Shown: one piece after another, positions 41,435 through 51,079 of the stretch
How positions within the stretch are numbered: the stretch's first letter is position 1
How the letters are laid out: the number at the start of each line of letters is the position of its first letter
NCBI GenBank assembly: GCA_043228905.1
Contig: JBHGNT010000015.1
Span: forward strand, 2,170,001 to 2,234,000
DNA length: 64,000 bases
Direction of reading: 5' to 3'
DNA from: Azolla caroliniana
Taxonomy: Eukaryota > Polypodiophyta
Translations under genes and position numbers: made by a program
Notes under the pieces: model-generated
Told to the model about the DNA's origin: nothing
Database searches by the model: none
What the model saw: the letters and a program-made list of their open reading frames with translations, nothing else

Positions 41435-43214
41435 TTCCGGCGCGTCGAACCACATGATGAGCCACAAAGAGTGGTTCTTCTTTCTGGAGAAACCGGATCG
41501 ACCAGGAGTAGTCGAAACCAGAGACGACACTCCTCACCCAATCGTGCACATCGGAGAAGTCCCTCTAAGCCACGTCGAACAGAAAGGGAAGCTGATGAAC
41601 GTATTACACGTTCCGACAATCACGAAGAACCTGGTGTCCGTCGGTCAGATTGTCGACCAGGGGATGCAGGTGCGGTTTATGCACCTCGGGTGCTTCATTG
41701 AGGATGAGGGCGAAGTCATTGCGCAAGGGCGCAGAGACGGGAGGATGTTTATCCTCAACACCAATGACGTTGGCACCGCTCTGTTCGCGAAACGACAGAA
41801 GGTTGAGTCGGACATCGACCTGTGGCACAAGCGGATAGGCCACATCAACTACCGGAGGCTTCAAGACCTGCAAACGAAACAAGTCATTTTCGGTTTGCCG
41901 AAGTTCAGCGGCCGGAGAGCCGAAATTTGTGAAGCCTGCCAACTTGAGAAGCAATACCGGCTTCCATTCCCCACCGAACGGAACCGGAGCCGTGACAAGC
42001 TCGATCTCATCCATTCGGATGTGTGGGGACCGGCACAAAGTGTAAGCCTTGGTGGGAGCCGATACTTCATCACCTTCATCGACGACTATACTCGACATAC
42101 TTGGATCTACCTCATTGAGCGGAAGAGCGAAGTCTTCGATTGTTTCCGGAGCCTCCAGAAGATGGTGGAACGGGAATCGGAGAGGAAGATCAAATGCCTT
42201 CGGTCGGATGGCGGAAAGGAATATTTTTCCGGCCAATTCACTAGTTATCTGCAGCAGAAGGGAATTCGGCGAGAGTTCAGCTACAGATACACACCGGAGC
42301 AAAACGGTGTGGCCGAAAGGAAGAATCGGACACTCGTCGAAGCAGCAAGGGCAATGCTGGAGGAGAAGAGCATGCCCCGGTTCTACTGGGCGGAGGCGGT
42401 CCGCACGGTCGTCTACATACAAAACCGCATTGGTGACAAGGTGTCAGCTCATGAGCTGTATTTTGGGCGCAATCCGAACTTAAAACACCTTCGAATATTC
42501 GGCAGCATAGCGTATGTGCATATGCCGGATCAGAAGCGGAGAAAGCTGGATGCAAAATCGGAAAAATGCATCCTAGTCGGCTATGCTCAAGAGCAAAATG
42601 GGTATAAGTGCTATAACCCCCGGACGAAGGAAGTCCGAGTTAGCCGGAATGTCGAGTTCGATGAACCGGCATCCTGGTACTCCGTACCGACTCCGACTTC
42701 CGATCCCGACCCAATGTCGGAAGATCAGGCCAGTGAGCCTGAATCAACCCTGGCAGAGGATGATGAAGCCGGGACTCAAGATGAGAGTCCGGAATCGTTA
42801 CAGTTGAGTGGACCGAACGAGCGACTGAGTCAGTTGGACCAGTCGGATGAAGAGACGGCAAGTGGTGGAGACTCTGCCGTGCTCTCCCCGCGCAAGGAGC
42901 CGAGGAAACGGTTCACGCGCAAAGAGAAGGGGAAGAGGAAGATGTCGGAATTCGAAACCAGCAACGATGAGTCGGATCGGTGCGTATCCAACTCCGGAAA
43001 GGAGAAAGGCGAATCTTCGGCAACGAAGACCGAACTAGCCAAGAAGGGCCTCAAATCAGGTGACGATGCGTTGCGCCGATCAACCCGCCAGAAGGATCCC
43101 GTCATGCGGTACGGGTACAATGAATACATGGCACATCATTATGCGTACATGACTAAGGTGACAGAAGTGCGTGAGCCGGGGAGCTACGCAGAAGCGGCAA
43201 AGGACGCAAATTAG
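41358..43214 (+). pseudogene. Co-5 protease-integrase
   Basis: Continues after the inserted G as NHKANSMRKTT, then protease VWYVDSGASNHMMSHKEW. LHVPTITKNLVSVGQIVDQG, GAG-pre-integrase LWHKRIGHINYRRLQ and CEACQLEKQYRLPFP lead to the integrase core HSDVWGPAQ, RSDGGKEYFS, NGVAERKNRT. The tail is VGYAQEQNGYKCYNPRTKEV and VEFDEPASWYSV. An acidic Ser-rich linker with a basic patch EPRKRFTRKEKGKRKM follows, possibly a nuclear localisation signal. The frame meets TAG at 43212-43214, where Co-2 has Trp. Confidence 0.9.
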
Positions 43215-45296
43215 TGTGCCGCTATGGATGAAGAAATGCGGGCACTCGATGCCAACGAAACTTGGGACCTAGTTGATCCTCCCCGTCACTGTAAACCGAT
43301 CAGATGCAAGTGGGTGTACAATGTCAAGTACAACGCCGACAGTTCTGTTAACCGGTACAAAGCCTGGTTAGTGGCGAAGGGATACGCGCAGACCCACGGA
43401 ATCGACTACGACGAGACCTTCGCTCCTGTGGTGAAGATGACGACGGTTCGTGTGGTACTGGCAGTTGCTGTGGCAAGGGGGTGGCATCTTCACTAGATGG
43501 ATGTGAAGAACGCCTTCCTTCAAGGAGAGCTTGAAGAAGAGGTCTTTATGACTCAGCCCCCTGGATTTCAATCGGAGATGAACAAGTCGGCGGTATGCCG
43601 ACTGAAGAAGTCGCTTTACGGCTTGAAGCAAGCCCCCCGAGCTTGGAATGCGAAGATTACGCACTGGTTGGGTAAACTGGGGTTTGTTGTCTCTAAGTCG
43701 GACTCTTCGTTGTTCATCCGGCAAGGCTCTGACGGTCCGGTATGTATACTCTTGTATGTGGATGATTTAGTCATCACCGGACCGGGTCTTCCCAAAATCA
43801 ACCGCGTCAAGTCCCAGTTGTCGGACGCATTCGAAATGAAGGACCTGGGGGACCTTCATTATTTTCTTGGGATCGAAGTGATCCAGACCCCCAACGGCAT
43901 ATTGCTCTCACAACGACATTACATGTTGAATATGTTGTATAAGTTCGGCATGACAGATTGTCGACCTCTCTCCACACCCCTGGACCGGAACCAGACTCTC
44001 CGTCCCAACTCCGGACCGGCCTGCAATGAGAAACGGTTCCGACAGGTTGTCAGAAGCCTGATCTACTTAACCATCACCCGACCCGACATCAGCTATCTGG
44101 TTGGCATGGTAAGTCAGTTCATGCAGAAACCGACCGTGGAGCACCTTCAGTGCGCGCAACGAATATTACGGTATGTCAGCGGCACTAAGGACCGGGGACT
44201 GCTATACCGGCGAGGTATACCCAAAGAGCTTGTCGGTTACACAGATGCTGACTGGGCCGGCGATGCGTCTGATCGCCGCTCCACTTCCGGATACATGTTC
44301 TCCATAGGTAGCGCGGTCGTTGCGTGGAGCAGCAAGAAGCAGCCCACAGTGGCTTTGTCAAGCACTGAGGCTGAGTACTGGGCCGCTACCGTTGCCACTT
44401 GTGAAGCCATCTGGCTTCGGCGACTGTTGCGAGACTTGCGGATCGAGGTACCGACCCCGATCCCGATTTACTGCAATAACATGAGCAGCCTGCAGCTCGC
44501 CAGGAACCCTGTGTTCCATGCTCGCACAAAGCACATCGAGGTGCACTACCACTTCGTGCGTGAGCGGGTCCTGAGCGGTGAAGTTGACCTACGGTATGTT
44601 CATACGGATCGGCAGGTTGCCGACATCTTCACCAAGCCACTCGGATCGGACAAGTTGCAGCACTTTACCAACATGCTTGGTATTCAGCATCTTGACGTGC
44701 CGCACTTGAGGGGGAGAAGCAAGGGCAAAGTCTCTACCGAAACGGGCAAAGGCCAAAAAATTGTTGAACCCGTCGGTAAGAGGAGAGCCGGAAGAAGAGG
44801 AGACAAGAAGATGAAGGAAGCCGAGTCGACGAAGGAAGTCGACACATCCGAACAGGTCGGAGCAAGCGGCTGTGAAGAAGAGTTGTGCACTCAGGAAGAG
44901 AACTGCATGCTGTGCGGAGGTCATCACGACAGTACTGACCATGATGCAGAGTCGAATGAAGAATTCGATTTCGGTTCACCGGCTGAAGAAGCCGAGGGAA
45001 GCATGGAGAAGGGGACACGGACACAGCGGAAGTCGATGCCATCGTGGGAGAACCGACGGATCGGCAAGCGCCGAAGTCACAGCAACGTGAGTGCTGAGAT
45101 GGGCCTATCGAGCAGACATGCCGACCGAGAGGGTCAAGGCGCACAGAACCAAAGGGGTCGCGGCAAACGGGACCGGACCGGACGAGGAGCGCGAGCAAGG
45201 CGGAGTGACACCAGGAGAAGTCGGTTGGAAGAACCGACTGCCACAGAGGTCGTCACTACAACCCCACCTCAGGTTGAGCTTGAGGGGGAGTGTTGA
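43215..45296 (+). pseudogene. Co-5 RT-RNase H with long C-terminal extension
   Basis: [40 protein letters not shown], then TAG at 43494-43496 directly before MDVKNAFLQGELEEEVFM. RT catalytic LLYVDDLVITG lies at about 43753. RNase H has YTDADWAGDASDRRSTSGY, ALSSTEAEYWAA and ARTKHIEVHYHFVRERV. After DIFTKPLG and HLDVPHLRG about 195 more residues follow: charged, with CMLCGGHHDSTDHDAESNEE and FDFGSPAEEAEG, a basic end RRSDTRRSRLEEP, and VELEGEC. The stop TGA is formed by the first bases of the LTR (TGTTGA). RT and RNase H themselves look intact. Confidence 0.88.
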
Positions 45297-45310
45297 GCGG
45301 CAAGCTCAAC
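45273..45310 (+). other. Co-5 PPT inside a perfect inverted repeat
   Basis: GTTGAGCTTG (45273-45282) pairs with CAAGCTCAAC (45301-45310) across the PPT TGAGGGGGAG and the LTR start at 45291. Confidence 0.88.
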
Positions 45311-45618
45311 CGGAGCCGGATCGGCTGAATAAGCCGAAGCCGGTAAGCGAGACGGATCGGGCGAAACGGATCGGTATGACGGTGAGCAACCGAACCGGCA
45401 AGCAGTGGAGGTCGGGTGCAATCCGTAACCGGAAGTCCAATCGGAAGCCTAGTATAGGATAGACTACTAGGTAGCTATAGTCTCATAGTAAGTGTCAGAT
45501 GCTCGTGTGAGCATTGAAGTACATGGTACTTTTGTCAGTCCCAAGAGGACTTGTATAAATAGTGCTACTTAACACAATGTGTATACAGAGTCTTGAAATA
45601 ATTTTGAAATTGTGTTCT

Positions 45619-45657
<39 letters not shown>

Positions 45658-45697
45658 TGTTCTCTGTTTTACGCTTCCGCAAACACTCACGTTTACA
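45291..45697 (+). repeat. Co-5 3' LTR
   Basis: 407 bp, TGTTGAGCGGCAAGCTCAAC to CGTTTACA. TATA-like GTATAAATAG at 45553-45562 and an uninterrupted CT tract at 45620-45653. Confidence 0.93.
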
Positions 45698-45780
45698 AAA
45701 TCCTTTCGAGTCATAATGTGACTGTCATGATCCTTTCCATGCATCATGTGACTGTTATCATGACACTATCCCCCTTCTTC
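45698..45780 (-). repeat. H 3' LTR, inner part, and polypurine tract
   Basis: 45698-45765 completes the 3' LTR of H (minus start TGTCATGATAACAGTCAC at 45765), beginning with the AAATC duplication. On the minus strand GAAGAAGGGGGATAG (45766-45780) precedes the LTR and is the PPT. Confidence 0.85.
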
Positions 45781-48700
45781 GACGACACGTCTCACGGGTC
45801 GTAGGGTTTGTATTAGGACCTGGTTTACAAGGATATTGGCGATGAAATGCATTGACGAGTTCTACAGCATTTGAAAGATTTGTGGCAGGTTCCCTAGTTC
45901 GATCATTGGGGGTATAGCCTAGCCAATCGACTAAGTAATATAGCTTGTTGCGCACGATTTTAGAATCGAGAACGGCAGCAACTTCAAATTCAGGCCCGTC
46001 CAAGAACTCGACAGGTGGTGGGGGTGTCGTAAGACGGCCCGGAATTGAACTTGTAGTATAAGGTTCCAAAAGGGATACATGAAACACCGGATGAAGATGC
46101 ATGTGCAGAGGGAGGTCAAGACAAAATGCAACATCACTTATCTTACCAGTGATCATGTAAGGGCCAAAACGTTGGTAATCCAATTTACTGCAAGGTCGAG
46201 TGGTCTTGATGTTGTGTTGGATAAGCCATACATGATCCCCAATGCGGAACATTTTTGAGGAGTCTAGACGATGACGATCGGCAAGCCTCTTGTGTGTAAA
46301 TTGAGCATCGTGCAAATTGTGGAGAATGTTAGCTTGAATTTCTTGGAGGCGACTAAGACGATCCTCGGCACTAGGGTTAGTAGGAACTTCTGGATGCGCA
46401 TTCATCGTCCACCGAGGATGACAACCCGTATTTGTGAAAAATGGGGAATATCCTATAGAAGAATGGGCTGAGTTGTTGTAAGCGAATTCCGCCAAGTGCA
46501 AAAAAGAAACCCAATCATCTTGTTGATAGTTGATGAAACAACGAAGATATTGTTCCAATGTCTGGTTGGTACGCTCTGTTTGGCCATTTGTTTCAGGATG
46601 ATAGCCCAAAGAAAGCTTAACTGAAATGTGGAGAAGTTTGAACAGGTGCTTCCAAAACTTTGAGATGAATTGTGGACCACGATCACTAATAATATCATCC
46701 AGCAGACCATGATGCTTAAATACCTCCCGCATAACGAGATCAACCGTCTCTTGACTAGTAATCGACTTTGTACATGGCAAGAAATGTGCCATTTTGGTAA
46801 ATCGGTCAACCACTGTGAGAATTGCATCAAAACCTTTTGAAACTGGGAGATCAGTAATGAAGTCCAAGGATATAGACTTCCAAGGAGTTTCCGGAATGGG
46901 AAGTGGTTGTAGTAAGCCATAGGGTCGGTGACGAGGATTCTTTGATCGACAACATATATCACAACTACGAACATACTCCTCAACAAAATGACGAAGGCGA
47001 GGCCACCAATAGCGTCGAGAAATTAATTCTAGAGTCTTGTGAACTCCAAAAAGACCAGCCATTGGTGAGTCATGGCAATGTTGCAAAACTTGTAGCCGTG
47101 GGGGACCATCAGGAACATACAATAAATTTTGTCGAAAGAGAAAACCATCATGCCAATAGAACTGACAATAGTCATTACGAGGATTTTTCGACTATGAGCA
47201 AGAAGCACGATCCGGGACGATATGATCTAAAACATCCTTGGCGAAATCATCAGTGGCCATATGATCTCGAATGGAATCAAGAAGAGTGGAATTTTCAAGA
47301 GTTGTTATGGCGTTAACTACCATTAATCGTAATCGATTAGGACCCAAAAGGATTTGTTTTTGATGCTCAAATGCAGGTTCCCCTGGACGAAGTTCCATAT
47401 AAGAGCGCCGAGAAAGAGCATCTGCTTTGCCTTGCTGCATCCCAGGGCGATATATGATGATAAAGTCGAAGTGAGTCAAAAATTGCGCCCACCAGGCTTG
47501 TCGCCGACTCAAGACTCGAGCATTTTGGAAATAAGTTAGGTTCTTATGATCATTGTAGACAATGATCTGTTGAGAAGAACCTTCTAGGAAATGTCGCCAT
47601 TGTTGAAACGAATCCACGATTGCAAGAAGCTCTTTGTCATGGATCTCGTAGTTGATCTCTGCAGCTTCAAACTTTCGTGAATGAAAGGCGACAGGGTGTA
47701 GTTGTCCATCATCTCCAGTCTGCGAGAGGACACTCCCTAGTGCAAAATCGGATACATCGGCTTCGAGGATGAAGCGTTTTGTTGGGTCGACATGTGCTAA
47801 GATAGGTGCTGTTGTAAATGCTCGTTTTAAGCTTTCGAATGCCTCGGCTGCATCTGAACTCCATATAAATGGTTGATCTTTATGTGTGAGTTGAGTAAGC
47901 GGAAGCACAACCTTGGAATAATCTTTAATAAATTTTCGATAAAAATTTGCAAACCTAAGAAAACATTGCACATCACGCACTGAAAGGGGCGTTTGCCACT
48001 CTAAAATTGCTTGTACCTTCATGGGGTTCATAGCAATACCATTTGACGATACAACATACCCCAAAAATTCCACTTGATTCTAGCCGAAACTACACTTTTC
48101 TAATTTTGCGTAGAGACCATATTCTCGGAGTCGACGCAGTACTTGACGAACATGTTCATCATGCTCCTCTTGGGTCTTTGAGTAGATTAAAATATCATCT
48201 AGGTAAACTATAGTGAAGATATCAAGAAAATCTCGAAAAATATCGTTCGCCATATGTTGGAAAACAGCAGGTGCATTCATGAGACCGAATGGCATCACTG
48301 TATACTCAAAATGTCCATAGCGAGTGCGGAAAGTAGTCTTCCATTCATCCCCCGGGCGAATCCGAACTAGATTATATGCTCCACGAAGGTCCAACTTCGT
48401 GAAATATTTTGCACCACTGAGACGTTCCAAAAGATTCGGGATTAATGGTAGAGCATATCTATTCCGGATAGTCACTTTGTTTAGCCCTCGATAATCCACG
48501 ACCAACCGAAGAGTCCCATTCTTCTTCTTAACGAAGAAGATAGGTGCACCAGCAGGGGATCTAGAATGCCGAATGAATCCGTTTGCCAGATTCTCATCAA
48601 TATATTCCCGCAAAGTCTCTAGCTCTACAGGGGAGAGATTATAAATTGGGCCCCATGGAGGTTCTTTCCCTGGTTGTAAGTCAATAGGGCAGTCGTATGG

Positions 48701-49401
48701 CCAATGCTCCGGCAATGTATTGGCCTTCACCTTATCAAAGACATCTGAAAACTCCTTGTATTTCTCTGGTAGTTTAATATCCGCTTCACGTGAAGTGGAT
48801 GATGGAGTTGCTATTATTGCGAAGACGAACATGGCCTCGTTCCCCCCTTCCTCCCGCAACTGTCGTAAAGAGATGGGCGATAACTCCGGGGATCTATTAT
48901 CACATGTAGGAGAGAGGGATGCGGGATTTGTGCTTTTTTCCCGGGTCTCCTCAATTGTTCTTTTCATCCAATCAATCTTCGGGTTATGGAGTTCAAACCA
49001 AGGGAGACCTAGAACTATTGGGTATTCCGGACTACAAATAATGTTGAAAGAGATTATGCTTGCCAAATTACCAAGAACTATCCTAATTGGCTCGGACTCC
49101 TCGACTATATCTCCTGATGCTATGGGACGTCCATCAATGACTCCTACAGCTACTGGGCTGGGAAGCATATTCAAGAGGATGTTTTGTGACAAGGCAAATT
49201 CACGATCCATGAAACAAGAGTTGGCTCCAGAATCTAGAAGGGCAGAGGCTAGGACTCGATGACATGTAGATGTGGTAAGCTCGACTTGTGCTGAAAAAAC
49301 TCGACTCACTTGATTTGATGAAATGGAACCATGACTAGGAACTAACTCTACATAGCTAGGATGGTCCAGCCAAATGGCTCCTATTTTGGCCGGACTTACT
49401 C
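45758..49401 (-). pseudogene. H pol: protease-RT-RNase H-integrase-chromodomain
   Basis: One frame of about 1,215 codons entered by -1 frameshift from gag, with only two TAG stops (48080-48082 and 47192-47194). Protease ALLDSGANSCFMD; RT KKKNGTLRLVVDYRGLNK, LRGAYNLVRIRPGDEWK and catalytic IVYLDDILIYSK (near 48205). RNase H EADVSDFALGSVLSQ, YEIHDKELLAIV, KADALSRR. Integrase finger HDSPMAGLFGVHKT with CDICCRSK, core DFITDLPV, ISDRGPQFIS, PETNGQTERTNQ. At the C-terminus a chromodomain FEVAAVLDSKIVRNKLYYLV, DWLGYTPNDRTREPATNLSN, where the usual Trp of W-E-P is Arg. The final 20 residues are basic. Confidence 0.9.
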
Positions 49402-50520
49402 GTTTAACACATCCTCTAATTGACTCAAGACATCGAATCTATTCTCATGACATGGACTATGAGGCTTATTTATGTTATTAGAAGTAACAATAGAACTCGA
49501 TGTAGGGTTTTCATGGACACTTACTTGGTATACTTGACGCCTAGGTTTATGTGGACAATTTACAGCTATATGTCCTGGACCGCCACAATACAGGCAGAGG
49601 CGATGCGCTCGACGTCGTTGCTTCTCAGCATCTGATAACGGCCCACGACGTTGTGTTGACTCTATTTCCATCGGAGTTGGGCCATCCCTTGTAATGGGTC
49701 TAGAAACTTGTGGAGACGTTGCGACTACGGAAGCGTAAGTCTGCTCAGGTTGGCGGCGTAACATTTGTTGGCGCTCAAAACGTCGCTCAAATAGGCGATT
49801 ATCACATCGCACAGCTCGACTAATGGCTTCTGTAAGTGACTTCGGATCTTCAGGGAAAGTAAGAAGAAGATCTTTGACATCATTTCTCAAACCTTGACGG
49901 AATTGATCCATTAAAGCTGCCTCATCCCAAGGGATATCACATGCCAAGAGACGGAAATCGGCTGCATAAGACGACGCGGGACGATCTCCTTGTCGGAGCC
50001 TTCGAATCTTGTTTATCGCTGTCCTAGTGCTGTCGGTGTCTCCGAAACTAGCTTGAAACTCTTTAACAAATGCCTCGAAATCCTCCAGCAATGGTGATTT
50101 CTTCTCGAGAAGTGGTGCGAACCATGCTAACGTCGTACCGCATAGCAAAGTTCCCACTAATCCCACACGAGCAGCATCAGTTGGATACCGATTGGGATGT
50201 AGCTGAATAACTAGACAAACTTGATTTAAAAAGCCTCGAAATAAAGACCTCGTACCATCAAACTTGGCAGGGAGGCTAATCTTTGGCTCTCTGGGGGAGT
50301 TCTGAGCCCCCGACGCTTGCTCTCGTAATGACAATATAGTCGCCTCGAGTTGATGAACCCGCTGTGATAACTCTTCATATTGTTGAGCTTTTTTGGCGCT
50401 CACGTGTTGTAGATCTCCAAGTAGCCTTTGATTCTCATGCTCTAATGCCACAAATTTATTCGTGAGCATGTCGAGCTCAGAAAGAACACGCATGTATTCT
50501 TGTTTGCTCACGAACTCCAT
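49396..50520 (-). CDS. H gag (374 aa)
   Basis: Intact frame from MEFVSKQEYMRVLSELDMLT. Residues 1-70 form a likely coiled coil (LEHENQRLLGDLQHVSAKKA, RVHQLEATILSLREQ). The capsid domain shows LPAKFDGTRSLFRGFLNQV, GTLLCGTTLAWFAPLLEK, RRLRQGDRPASSYAADFR and FRQGLRNDVKDLLLTFPEDP. A retroviral-type knuckle CLYCGGPGHIAVNC lies at about residues 309-322, preceded by DAEKQRRRAHRL. It resembles PEG10/RTL and sushi-type gag in layout. It ends at TAA 49396-49398, two codons after the slippery site. Confidence 0.88.
   Translation of the reverse strand: MEFVSKQEYMRVLSELDMLTNKFVALEHENQRLLGDLQHVSAKKAQQYEELSQRVHQLEATILSLREQASGAQNSPREPKISLPAKFDGTRSLFRGFLNQVCLVIQLHPNRYPTDAARVGLVGTLLCGTTLAWFAPLLEKKSPLLEDFEAFVKEFQASFGDTDSTRTAINKIRRLRQGDRPASSYAADFRLLACDIPWDEAALMDQFRQGLRNDVKDLLLTFPEDPKSLTEAISRAVRCDNRLFERRFERQQMLRRQPEQTYASVVATSPQVSRPITRDGPTPMEIESTQRRGPLSDAEKQRRRAHRLCLYCGGPGHIAVNCPHKPRRQVYQVSVHENPTSSSIVTSNNINKPHSPCHENRFDVLSQLEDVLNE
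49402..49408 (-). promoter_or_regulatory. -1 ribosomal frameshift site at the H gag-pol overlap
   Basis: The minus strand reads G TTA AAC in the gag frame (codons GTG TTA AAC GAG TAA). Slipping back one base gives GTT AAA, and the next codon CGA opens the pol frame (RVSPAKIGAIW). It fits the X-XXY-YYZ pattern, and GTTAAAC is a known functional heptamer in nidoviruses. I did not fold the downstream RNA. Confidence 0.75.
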
Positions 50521-50594
50521 AGCTTACGAGGGGAGAGGAGAAGGAAGAAGAGAACTTGTTAGGGTTTGTGGAAGACGAAGAGATGAAAGGAAAA

Positions 50595-50606
50595 AAATTG
50601 GTTCAA
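50595..50606 (-). other. H primer-binding site, self-complementary type
   Basis: The minus strand reads TTGAACCAATTT, two bases inside the LTR end. No standard tRNA 3' end fits. It is perfectly complementary over 12 nt to AAATTGGTTCAA in the LTR (50721-50732), where the mRNA is expected to start. Confidence 0.65.
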
Positions 50607-50720
50607 ACTGTCAAGGCTGAGAGAGAGAAAGAGAGAGAAAAAGAGATAGAGAGATAATTGAAAGAGAATTATTATATTGAAGCGTAAAATGGATTACAAA
50701 GAGTAGGCTACAAAATGGCG

Positions 50721-50765
50721 TTGAACCAATTTAGGTTTGGGATGGGTGGTAGATCCCTATTTATA
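50721..50765 (-). promoter_or_regulatory. H core promoter: TATA box and predicted start-site box
   Basis: The minus strand has TATAAATA (50765-50758) and, 33 nt downstream of its first base, AAATTGGTTCAA (50732-50721). The related solo LTR at 54626-55073 has the same box at exactly the same spacing. Confidence 0.65.
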
Positions 50766-50783
50766 AGTAATAGAGAACACTCT

Positions 50784-50915
50784 AGAATATTCTAGGTTAT
50801 CCTAGAATGTAGAGTAATCTAGAAGATCTCTAGAGTATTCTAGAAGGTTCTAGTGGTATAGAACACTCTAGAATATTCTAGGTCATTCTAGAATGTAGAG
50901 TAATATAGAATATTC
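50784..50915. promoter_or_regulatory. Heat-shock-element cluster in the H 5' LTR
   Basis: AGAATATTCT (50784-50793), a three-unit TTCTAGAAGGTTC (50838-50850), GAATATTC (50871-50878, mutated in the 3' LTR), TTCTAGAA (50886-50893) and GAATATTC (50908-50915). The region starts about 20 bp upstream of TATA. Confidence 0.68.
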
Positions 50916-50963
50916 CTATGATATTAGATTTCATATTCTAGAGACTATACATATAAGAATATT

Positions 50964-51016
50964 AATACAATGGTTAAGGATTTGACATGTGTACAACAAG
51001 GTCGTGGGTTCAAATC
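50964..51016 (+). other. tRNA-like segment in the H 5' LTR
   Basis: A-box-like TGGTTAAGGATTTG from 50971 and B box GGTTCAAATC at 51007-51016, on the strand opposite to H transcription. Confidence 0.55.
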
Positions 51017-51079
51017 CTTTCGAGTCATAATGTGACTGTCATGATCCTTTCCATGCATGATGTGACTGTTATCATGACA

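Larger units (their letters stand above)
39024..45697 (+). mobile_element. Co-5, Ty1/copia retrotransposon
   Basis: Plus-strand copia in the H 3' LTR with perfect AAATC duplications, PBS, complete domain set and 3' LTR of 407 bp. Its 5' LTR carries a LINE-like fragment. Only three lesions break the frame: a 1-bp insertion in a G run (41354-41357) and TAG codons at 43212 and 43494. It is the best preserved member of the Co-3/Co-6/Co-7 family here. Confidence 0.95.
38616..51079 (-). mobile_element. H, chromodomain Ty3/gypsy retrotransposon (Tf1/sushi-like)
   Basis: Minus-strand element with 471-bp LTRs, a PPT, and gag and pol in different frames joined by a -1 slippery site. RT (YLDDILIYSK, KLDLRGAYNLVRIRPGDEWK) and gag (RLCLYCGGPGHIAVNC) resemble fungal and vertebrate Tf1/sushi-type chromoviruses and the Tcn1-like chromoviruses reported from non-seed plants. 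Only two stops lie in pol, so it is fairly well preserved. Co-5 is inserted in its 3' LTR. Confidence 0.88.
50609..51079 (-). repeat. H 5' LTR
   Basis: 471 bp, minus strand TGTCATGATAACAGTCAC at 51079 to CAGCCTTGACA at 50609. It contains, in transcription order, a tRNA-like antisense segment, an HSE cluster, TATA, the start-site box AAATTGGTTCAACGCC and a CT-rich leader. Confidence 0.92.

Noticed and set aside
44705-45296. An env-like gene after Co-5 pol
   Set aside because: The extension is in the pol frame and hydrophilic, with no signal peptide, transmembrane segment or cleavage site.
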